This document shows positions 1 through 8,230 of a DNA stretch of 13,862 nucleotides, piece after piece; the stretch's first letter is position 1; the number at the start of each line of letters is the position of its first letter. Source of the stretch: Acanthamoeba lenticulata (taxonomy: Eukaryota > Discosea > Longamoebia > Acanthamoebidae); contig NAVB01001991.1 of NCBI GenBank assembly GCA_002179805.1, positions 1 to 13,862 on the forward strand. The letters run 5' to 3'. The position numbers were made by a program, and so were the translations under genes. Under the pieces are notes generated by a model that was given only the letters and a program-made list of their open reading frames with translations, was not told the origin of the DNA and did no database searches.

Positions 1-2500
1 ACAAGCACAAGTTTCTGGGCTTCATCGGTGCGTTCTGCGCGTCCTTGGTGTTGGCAGAGAAGTCAGCTCTGACTTTATTGTGCGTGATTCCAGGCTCGTG
101 CATCGACATCACCGACCTCAAGAGCGCCAAACTCAACGCCGACCGCATGGCCCAAGCCCGCACCAACTTCCTCGCCAACATGAGGTCTCTTCAGTTCCTT
201 CTTCTTCTTCTTCTTCTTTCTTTCTGCGCCTGAAGTTGCACTCACGCTGACCGGCTGTGTGACGTCAGCCACGAGATTCGGACGCCGCTGAACGGTGTAA
301 TCGGGATGACGAGCCTCCTGCTGCAGACGCGGCTCGACCGCGAGCAGCGCGACTACGTGCAGACCATCAACAAGAGCGGCCTCACGCTCCTCCGCATCAT
401 CGAGGATATCCTCGACTACTCTCGGGTACCTCTTCAAACCGGAACAAGAAGAAGACGACCACGGACTAACAACTCTTTGCTTGGTCGGTTGGTTGGCTGC
501 TTCTTCTGTCCAGGTGGACGTGGGCAAGCTGAAGCTCGAGATGCGGTGCGGCGATGTGCGCGATGTCGTGCGGGACGTCGTCAACTTGTTCGCGCTCGAG
601 GCCAGCAACCACGGCAACGTGATCAAGTACGCGCTTCTCCCACGGTTTGGCATTCCACACATTCTTACCATTTCACGGTCCATTGGAATGCAGCGTGAGC
701 ATCGACCCAGCTGTTCCGCAGTTCCTCGTGACCGACGCCACTCGCCTGCGTCAAATTCTGTGCAATCTCGTACTCGACCCTCCAACCACCATCGACATGT
801 TGTGCCTCTCACTCACTCTGGGGGGGGGGCTCGCGCAGGTGGGCAACTCGGTCAAGTTCACCACCAATGGGACGGTCGATGTCGACATCCGCCTGGTCGA
901 CATCAACAAGAGTCCTGTCGTCGAGCGACCGCGGCCTCCGGCTCCCTTGCGAAGCATGGCCCAGAGGCTCTCGTCGGCCGACATCATCGCGCCGGCCTCG
1001 CCCCCGTCGCTCTACTCGATGAACGTGGGTGGCCTCTTGTCTCCGCCGCCGCCACCGCCGGTCGTCCTCTCCGGCGGTCAACACAACAAGAACAACAACG
1101 GCAAAGTGGACGTCGTCGACCAGGGCGCGTCGCGCAAGCAGCGCGTGATGGAAGAGGAGCTGGAGCGCGAGGAGGAGCAAGACGAAACCGCAACGCTGAG
1201 CGTGGTGGTGCGCGACACGGGCATCGGGATCCCCAAGAACATGCTCGACAGGATCCACGAGCCCTTTGTGCAGGCCGACACCTCCATCTCGCGCCGCTTT
1301 GGCGGCGTGGGCCTGGGCCTGGCCATCTGCAAGCAGCTCGTTGCCCTCTTGGGCGGTACGCCACTGCCCCCGCGCCCTCGTGCTTTCACCCGCTGCGCCC
1401 GGGCTGACCCTCGCGGGCCACGGCGGGACGCGCCCAGGCGAGCTCAAGGTCGAGAGCGCCGAGAACGAGGGGACGACGGTGCGCCTGACGATCCAGGCGC
1501 GCGTGGCCAAGCCGAGCGATGTCGCGAGGCGACAACGCGAGGCACGCTCGCCCGCGCGCCACCGAAGGGACTTCTCGTCGGGCTCGACCGAGTGGCCGGC
1601 CGTGGACGGCATCCGCGCGAGCCGCCGGGTGAGCTGCACCAGCACCGTCGACAGCAGCATCAGCGCCAGCGGCGCGCGTGGCGGCGTGCGACGCAAGGTG
1701 CCGCTTTCGGCGCTGCTCGGTTCGCGAAGCGAAATCGACACGGCCTACGCCAGCCGGCAGGACATGTCGACAACGCATCCGGGCGTCACGACCAAGACCG
1801 GAGAGACGGCGACGATGGTGGATCACAAGCTTGTCGAGGAGGCCAACTGGCGCGCGATGCGAAGACGATCCAAAGAACGGCGGAAACCGACCCCCGCTGT
1901 GCCAAGCGGAGAGCGAAAGAACGAAAGCGAAAGCGAAAAAGAAAGCGAAGCTGAGGAAGGGGAGAGAGAAGAGGACCAGCGACACGACGACATCGACGAT
2001 ACAGAATTGCGTCTGCTGATGGCAGAGGACAACGGGACGAACACGAAGCTGATGCTGAAGATTTTGGAGAAGCTTGGCTATCGACACGTGCAGACGGTGG
2101 CCAACGGGGTCGAGGCCTTTGACGCCATCCAGCGCGAGCCGTTTGACCTGGTGCTGATGGACATCATGATGCCTCTCATGGACGGGCTCGAATGCTCGGT
2201 CAAGATCCGCAAGACGCTGCCCTCGGAGAAGCAGCCGGCCATCGTCGCCATGACGGCCAGCGCGATGAAGGAGGACCGCGAGCGCTACCTGCAGGTCATG
2301 GACGACTTCCTCGCCAAGGTGCGCTTCTTTATCAACGCGCATGGCTCGTCCGTTCTGGTTGTGCTGACACTTGCCCTTCTTGTCTTCTTCGGTAGCCGTT
2401 GAGCTTTTCGCAGGTGCGAAGCCTCATGGAGCGGTGGGAGGCGCGGTTGCGCGCGAAGCGACGGCGACCCAGAAGCGGAGGCGCCCCCACATGCACATGA
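1..2500 (+). CDS. Hybrid sensor histidine kinase (PAS-HisKA-HATPase-receiver), 5' partial
   Basis: A hybrid kinase autophosphorylates on His and passes the phosphate to its own receiver Asp. Exons I place: up to 27, 94-184, 269-425, 514-626, 694-769, 839-1355, 1438-2318, 2396-2500, giving 654 visible residues. The first exons hold a PAS C-terminal motif ([15 protein letters not shown]) and a helical linker. The HisKA box [10 protein letters not shown] has phospho-acceptor His40. The N-box ([15 protein letters not shown]) has Asn157, G1 is DTGIGIP at Asp280, followed by PFVQAD and the G2 motif [13 protein letters not shown]. The receiver has Glu523/Asp524, phospho-acceptor Asp568 ([13 protein letters not shown]), Thr599 and Lys620. 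All catalytic residues are present. Two oddities are a low-complexity insertion at about residues 177-270 inside the ATPase and a charged linker of about 170 residues before the receiver. No membrane segment is visible; any sensor part lies upstream of the window. The family assignment is secure; the stimulus is unknown. Confidence 0.93.
1922..1950. repeat. Coding GAAAGC-type repeat (Ser/Glu-rich linker of the kinase)
   Basis: Imperfect GAAAGC hexamers encode [13 protein letters not shown] just before the receiver domain of the histidine kinase. It is a flexible acidic linker made by repeat expansion. Confidence 0.65.
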
Positions 2501-2805
2501 AACAAACCAAAAACACGCAACGCCGGTGAGTGTATCGCGCCGAAGAGGTTCGACAAGATGCACCTCTGTTGAGACCTGCCTTTTTGGGGCTGCGTCGCCT
2601 GTTTTCTGTTTGGTGGAAAGGTGTTGTGGAAATGTTTCTATTGGCCGCCTACATGGTACCGCGGCTTAAGCCTCGGAGGTTTTCACGAAACCATCATGGT
2701 GGCGATAAGAGAGGCTTATAAACCATAGAGGGTGCACACAACTCGATAAACAAACATAATCCATTTCAGCAGAACAACTTCAACAACAAAGATCTGAACC
2801 CATCC
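2501..2805. other. Intergenic region: kinase 3' flank and upstream region of the reductase gene
   Basis: About 305 bases separate the kinase stop from the reductase start. I see no supportable gene. The first half is probably 3' UTR; no clear AATAAA is visible. The second half becomes AT-richer and carries a TATA-like element and, at 2640-2644, an ATTGG (inverted CCAAT), which may be chance. The short open frame at 2530-2721 has no family features and is not called. Confidence 0.6.
2716..2722 (+). promoter_or_regulatory. TATA-like element of the reductase gene
   Basis: TTATAAA lies 84 bases before the ATG at 2806, in an AT-rich stretch. An initiation site about 25-30 bases downstream would leave a 5' UTR of roughly 55-60 bases, which fits. 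TATA-driven initiation is established for Acanthamoeba-type nuclear genes; its use here is inferred. Confidence 0.45.
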
Positions 2806-5800
2806 ATGACTGCTACCTCCAACACAGGCTTCCACACCATCGCGCAGGTCTTGAAGCATTACGCACAAGCCCCTTCACACAAGGCCAAGCCAGCCCTCCT
2901 CTTCGGCCGGCCTGGCGCGTTCACAAGCCCAGGAGGCTCGGTCTACCAGTCCCTCAGCTTCCCGGTGCTCGATCAGGTCACCGACCTGCTAGCCCAGCAC
3001 TATCGGTCCGCATTTGCCCAAGCGGCCGCCAACAAGTCAAAGGAGGAGGCCCCAGCGGGGTCACGGGTGGCGATGTACGCCCACAGCTCGCCCGAGTACC
3101 TCCTCACTGTGTGGGCCCTGATGAAGGCCGGCTTCGTGCCCGCGTGCCTCTCGCCCCGCAACTCTGTCGAGGCCGTGGCCCACCTGGCCGAGAAGGCGCA
3201 GACGGCCATCTTGATCCGGGGGCGCGAGAAAAGCTTGGTGGCCGCCTCCGAGTCGCTGCTCCAGCAGGGCATCCTCTCCGGCGGCGTCGTCGAGCTCATC
3301 TCGCCCGAGTCGCTGCAAGGCATCATCGACAGCGTTCAAGCCTCGCCATCTGGTGCCGAGAGCGCCAGCACTCAAGAGAACGTTGCAGACGACGGGTCCA
3401 GCCGCGACCCGGAAGACGTGGCGCTGATCCTGCACAGTAGCGGCAGCACGGGTGCCTTCCCCAAGGTCATCCTCGTTCCTCACCGCTACATCGCCGTCCT
3501 GTTGACGGGTTGTTGGTTCGACGGAAGGCTCGGCGACGTGATCTACCTGATGCCGCCGGTCTTCCACGCCTACGGCCTCTACTCGGCCACGACCGCCCTG
3601 GGCGTGGGCGCGACGACCGTCATGCCGGCCGTACCCAGCTGGCCGCCCACCGCCCGGATGGTGGTGGACAACATCAAGGAGGCCAAGTGCAACGTGCTCA
3701 GCCTGCTACCGTGGCTGCTCGAGGGCATGGTCGCTGAGGCCAAGGAGGCTGGGGAGGGCGACAGCATGATCGAGCTTTTGGCCGGGCTCAAGGCCGTCAC
3801 CTGGGGCGGGGCGGCGCTGAACCAAGTGGTCGGTGACGAGCTCGCCAAGCGTGGCGTGCGTCTTCTCAACGGCTACGGTAGCAGCGAGACCGGCCAAGTG
3901 GCCATCAGCCACCACAACAGGTCCGACGACCCGTGCACCAACTGGGACCACGTCCAGATGGTCCCGCGCGTCCGGCACGAGATGCGGCTCGTCGGGGCTC
4001 AAACCAGCGAGAGCGGCGCCGAGCTCTACCAGCTCGTCGTCAAGAAGGACTACGAAGCGCTCGCGCTTCACCAGGTCAACACGCCCGAGGGCGACTACGA
4101 CCCCAACGACCTCCTCGAGCGCGTGCCCTGCAAGCCCGGCCGGCAGTGCTACGTCCACCGCGGGCGGGCCGATGACGTGATCGTCCACAGCACCGGCGAA
4201 AAGACCAGCCCAGCGCCCATCGAAGCAGCTATCCTGGCCTACAGCCGCTCGGCCAAGGCCGCGCTGATCGCCGGCCAGGACCAGTTCAACACGGCGCTGC
4301 TGGTCGAGCTCCAATCCGGCCTGGCGCCCGATGACCCCGAGGTGCTCGAGGACGTCTGGCACGCTGTCCGAAAGGCCAACCAGTCTGCCCCGCAGCACAG
4401 CCGGATCGTGCGCCAGATGATCCGCCTGCTGGGCCACGAGGAGCTGGGCGGCATTCCGCGTACAGACAAGGGCTCCATCCGGCGCAAGCTCGCGCTGCAG
4501 CGACTCAAGCCCCAAATCGACCAGCTCTACGAGGCCTTTTCCGGCGGCAGTGACGGCGACGACGGCCAGGCTGTTGCTGCTTTAAAGTCCGCGGTCAGCC
4601 TCCGAAGCGCCGACGACATCGCCGACTGGCTGGAGCGGCAGCTGGTTCAGCTGCTGGAAAGCCAAAACAGCGACGACAACGAGAAGCAGGTCGACGGCCG
4701 TCTGGCCAGGGACGTCAGCATCTTCAGCCAGGGCTTTGACTCGCTGCTGGCCACCCAGTTCTACCACCAGCGGCTCCGCCCGGCCTTCCCGCAGCTCAAG
4801 CTGCCGGCCAACCTTCTTTACCAGCGAGCCGACATCAACCAGCTCGCAGCCCGGCTGGCCGCCCTGCTGGCCGGCGACGGCGCCAACGAAGACGGCGACG
4901 ACGGCCTCAAGAACGTGAAGCAGGGCGAGCAGCTCTACCGCAAGTACGTGGGCTTGATCGACGATAAGACCGCCGCCGATGTCGAGCCCGACAAGCGTCC
5001 CGAGGTCGAGCGCGTCGTCCTGACCGGAGGCACAGGCAGCCTCGGGCTCTTCCTGCTGCAACAGCTCCTGGACAGCCCCAAGGTCGAGCGGGTCTACGCC
5101 CTGGTCCGCGAGCCTGCCCAAGGCAAGGCCAAGAAGGGCCAAGACCAGGTAACTACCAAGATCGACGACAAGCTGGCCCAGGCGCTGCGCGCCAAGCGGC
5201 TCGATGCCGGCCTGGCCCGACACCCCAAGCTCACGCTCTGGAGCTGCCAGCTGGACAAGCCGCAGCTGGGCTTGGATGACGCGCAGTGGGGCGAGCTCGC
5301 CCGCCAGGCCACGTCGGTCATCCACAACGTACGTTGTCAGCGTGCCTCTTGACCTAAGCCCGAGCAAGTCCTAACCACAAAAACACCACAGGCTTGGCTG
5401 CTCAACTTTGAGGCCGGACCGGCCGAGTTCGAGGACAGCTGCATCAAGCCCAGCCATGAGCTCCTACGCCTGTGCAGCACGCACACGAGGAAACACTTTG
5501 TCTTCGTCTCGAGCGTGGCCGCCGCGATGCGCGCGGCGAACGCGGATGGACGCATCGAGGAAAAACTGTTTGACGACCAGCACAAGGCGTCGTCCATGGG
5601 CTACGGTCAGAGCAAGCTGCTGACCGAGCGCCTGGCCGCCCAGCACGCCTCGCGCTTCGGTGTGCCGGTGACCATCGCCCGCGTGGGCCAGATCGCCGGA
5701 GACACTGTTCACGGCGCGTGGAACACGACCGAGCACGTGAGCCTCATAATCCGCGCCATCGAGACGCTCAAGGCAATGCCCGACCACTACACTGATGTGG

Positions 5801-6222
5801 ACTGGCTGCCAGTTGACATTGTCGCCTCCACCCTCTTGGCGCTGCTCACCACCGCCGCGGTCCCCGAGGACAAGCCCCGCGTTGCCCACTTGGTCAATCC
5901 GGTCACGCTCAAGTGGATCGACTTTGTCCGCTTGCTGCAGACACCGGAGCTGGCTCTATCCAAGTTTGAAGTTGTGGGCCCTCGCGAGTGGCTCCGTCGG
6001 CTTGAGGAGTCGCCCGCCGATCCGGTCGCCAACCCCATCAAGAAGCTGCAGGGCTACTTTGAGGACGTCTTCCGAGATTCCCCGGCCACTAAGGGGACCG
6101 GGCAGTTCAAGACGGACCACACAACGGAGCTCGTGCCTACGATGCGTTACAAGCTCGATTCAGGCTTCTGGAACAACGTTATCCGCTACTGGCGAGCCAT
6201 CGGCTTCCTCAAGACTCAATAA
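2806..6222 (+). CDS. Adenylation-thiolation-reductase enzyme (carboxylic acid reductase / NRPS-like)
   Basis: This enzyme class activates a carboxylic acid with ATP, loads it on a phosphopantetheine arm, and releases it as aldehyde or alcohol with NAD(P)H. There are two exons, 2806-5328 and 5392-6222, split by a 63-nt phase-0 intron (GTACGT donor, CTAAC near its end), giving 1117 residues, normal for standalone A-T-R enzymes. The adenylation domain covers about 1-590: nucleotide loop SSGSTGAFPK (residues 211-220), FHAYGL, GYGSSETG (356-363), GRADDV (453-458) with STGEK, and Lys555 just before GSIRRK. The carrier domain has GFDSL with phosphopantetheine Ser646. The reductase (about 735-1110) has GGTGSLG (741-747), VIHNAWLLNF across the intron, Ser882 and the YGQSK Tyr912/Lys916 pair of extended short-chain dehydrogenases. 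There is no condensation domain and no signal peptide. It resembles fungal NRPS-like reductases and Lys2-type aminoadipate reductase in plan; the substrate cannot be read. The ATG at 2806 opens the frame just after the TATA-bearing leader. Confidence 0.93.
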
Positions 6223-6491
6223 TATGGGAACATACAAAGTGTTTTTTTGACAAGTAGTCTACATGAGGTCATTCAGAGTGTAGAACACGACGGTTCCGTG
6301 ATTACCTGGTCACAGAGGGTCGGGCTCGAGACGGACCACACATAGAAAGTCGACTCCGTTATCCAATGATGTCACAGCACTTCTTAATTTAGTGGCCTTT
6401 TGTTGGTAACCAAACCTCGCAATCCTTGCAACTCCAGAAGTCCTTGCGCAGCCCCACGAACGTTTAACTGACCTGCACGAACAAACAACCT
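6223..6491. other. Intergenic region between reductase and RING gene
   Basis: About 270 bases hold the reductase 3' UTR and the leader of the next gene. No RNA gene or promoter motif is convincing. From about 6409 one plus frame stays open to the donor-like site at 6599 but lacks an ATG (see findings). Confidence 0.5.
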
Positions 6492-7611
6492 ATGTCTTTT
6501 TCCTTCTCCCCCGCGCATTCACGTTCGGTCCCCCCGCGACCACAATCAGTTTCGGTGCGGCCCCCTCTGTCAGTTTCTCGCCTTCCCCGCCCAAGACGGT
6601 GCGTATTTCTTCTCCCCCCCCCCCCCAATACCCACACAGTTTCTCACCTGGCCTTTTATTTTGTGCCAGAACTTAAAATTTGTGTATGAAGACTGTGACG
6701 ACCTCGACTGCGAATTTGTGTGCTCCATTTGTCATGAGCCACTCGTGGACCCTGTTGTCGAGCCCGAATGCCGACAGATGTTCTGTCGTGAATGCCTCCG
6801 CACCTGGCTCGTGCAAAGACCTTCGTGCCCTCAGTGCCGACAGCCAACGAACATGACGCGCGTCACGCTCCCACCACGCTTTGTGACAACCAAGCTCGAT
6901 GATCTGCGCGTGGTGTGCCCCTCATGCGGTGGTATATACGCGCGCAGTTCTTTGCACAAGCATGTGGCCTCTTGCCCCATCCGTACGTAACTTCCTGGCC
7001 GTGTTTGCCCATACTTGGTGATTACCCCGTTGCATGCAGCATGCGGTCTTGGTTGCGGCAGTCTCGTTGCACCTAGCGACCAGAACCAGCACGAGACCAG
7101 TGAGTGTGCGGCCAAGATGGTGACGTGCCGTGCAGCCGACATCGGCTGCGTGTTCTTCTCACCGCGTGGTAGCATGCAAGAACACGAAGAAAAGTGTGCC
7201 GTGTGGCCCTTGCGCAACATTCTTCGGCATCAACAGGACACGGTGAAACAGCTCTCACGCAAGGTCGAAGAGCTTGAGAAGGAAATAGAGTTGCTGAAGA
7301 AACAGGGAACAAGGGACAAACCCGGTCCTTCTTCTGTTTCATTCTCATTTGCTGCCCCGCCCAAGAAAAACGTACGTATCCTCCTCGTGCCCCTTCCCTC
7401 TTGCAACCCCCTCACCCCCTGGGGGGGCCTCTTTTTCGTCGTTGTGTTCAGGGATGACGGTGCCCGTGCTGCGAGCAACACAAGGCCAAGTCGGAGTTCG
7501 AGTGTTGCACTCAAGTTGTCTCACTTACTCGCCAGATGTGGCAAACGACTACTTATCTTCCTAGCTTGTGCTTTGTTTTTCGTGTTGTTCTGGTTTGCGC
7601 CAAGGTCATGA
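6492..7611 (+). CDS. RING / TRAF-type zinc-finger protein with coiled coil (both ends uncertain)
   Basis: The firm exons are 6670-6982 and 7040-7371, joined in phase by a 57-nt GTACGT...GCAG intron. The first carries a RING-like module, CSIC then ECRQMFCREC and CPQC, followed by a Cys-His zinc finger (CPSC...HKH...C). The second continues with TRAF-type zinc-finger Cys/His pairs (CGLGCG, H...C, C...C, H...C) and a heptad coiled coil (VKQLSRKVEELEKEIELL). RING/TRAF proteins are usually ubiquitin ligases or signalling adaptors; no TRAF-C/MATH domain is visible. The start is unresolved. The ATG at 6492 joins the RING frame only if a donor near 6553 is used, while the better donor at 6599 matches a frame without ATG. 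The end is also unresolved: 7611 is the unspliced open frame, 7457 results from splicing 7372-7451, and 7564 from a donor at 7376. The protein is cytosolic or, if the 7611 tail is real, membrane-anchored. Confidence 0.7.
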
Positions 7612-7667
7612 AGCCAACAGAAGAGGATCGGGAAGGAAACCACTGGCTAGCCATCGGTTCCAGACTC

Positions 7668-7674
7668 AATTAAA
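7668..7674 (+). promoter_or_regulatory. Possible poly(A) signal of the RING gene
   Basis: AATTAAA lies 57 bases after the furthest possible stop of the RING gene, in the short convergent gap before the minus-strand gene. It is a one-base variant of AATAAA. It fits all three possible gene ends but is a weak motif. Confidence 0.3.
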
Positions 7675-7728
7675 CAGGAAATTGACCGTCCAAAACAAAG
7701 TGCTATTTTGTATTTTGGGTATCTGGAT

Positions 7729-8034
7729 TTAGGCTGGTTGCTGGTGCTTCTTTTCCCTCCAGGATGTGCATTTGTCCATGTTTTGTGTGAGTTGCGCTTG
7801 CAGCTCCTCGCAGCGTTGAACGCGCTGTACTTCCAGAAGATCAGGCTCCGGTGGGAACTGCAGCATTTGCCACTCTAGCGCCATCTTGTCCTCTTTGAGA
7901 TGCCCAGCTGGAGGCACAACAGATTGTGTCTCCTTTGCCATGGAATAACGCAGGCTTCCTTGGGGGAAGAAGAGAGTTGAACTTCTGGTCACGTAGTTTA
8001 GTCTTGTGTACATGCCACTCACAGCTCTCCTCAT
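7729..8034 (-). CDS. Small protein of unknown function, possibly mitochondrial
   Basis: An intronless minus-strand frame of 101 codons plus stop starts at the ATG ending at 8034; an internal ATG at 7941 would give 70 residues. I do not recognise the family. The 70-residue part looks protein-like: MAKETQSVVPPAGHLKEDK, then a soluble amphipathic stretch with LQFPPEPDLLEVQRVQRC and two Cys 14 residues apart (VQRC...MDKC), ending in basic residues. The upstream 31 residues (MRRAVSGMYTRLNYVT and on) are rich in Arg, Ser and Thr with no acidic residue, as in mitochondrial presequences, so the longer start may encode an import signal; this is inference. A GTGAGT within the N-terminal part hints at a possible intron, but the only nearby acceptor would leave about 37 nt. 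The gene is convergent with the RING gene and 196 bases downstream of the GANP stop on the same strand. Confidence 0.5.
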   Translation of the reverse strand: MRRAVSGMYTRLNYVTRSSTLFFPQGSLRYSMAKETQSVVPPAGHLKEDKMALEWQMLQFPPEPDLLEVQRVQRCEELQAQLTQNMDKCTSWREKKHQQPA

Positions 8035-8230
8035 CTTCCACAAGCAAGCTAGTGTGTTCAGGTTTCTGGTGTGATGGTGCTTTGTGTATCGTTTGTCGTG
8101 CTCGACTCTTGAGTGCCCTTTCTCGTCAAAAATTCATGAGGGGAAGTCCACTTTTTGTCCTCTTTTGTACAAATCAAGGCCTCTCGGATTGCAGTGCAGC
8201 ACGTATTTCTTGTCGACTTACAACACCGGA

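Noticed and set aside
75..2342. Long minus-strand frames opposite the histidine kinase
   Set aside because: They cross kinase introns and exons alike and show low-complexity composition, as expected from GC-rich antisense frames.
3706..5367. Minus-strand frames of 269 and 261 codons opposite the reductase
   Set aside because: They are antisense shadows of a gene with intact catalytic motifs in the other strand; no motifs of their own.
6614..6626. Run of 13 C, and a run of 10 G at 820-829
   Set aside because: Both lie in introns beside pyrimidine tracts or acceptors; homopolymers there are common and may include sequencing-length error.
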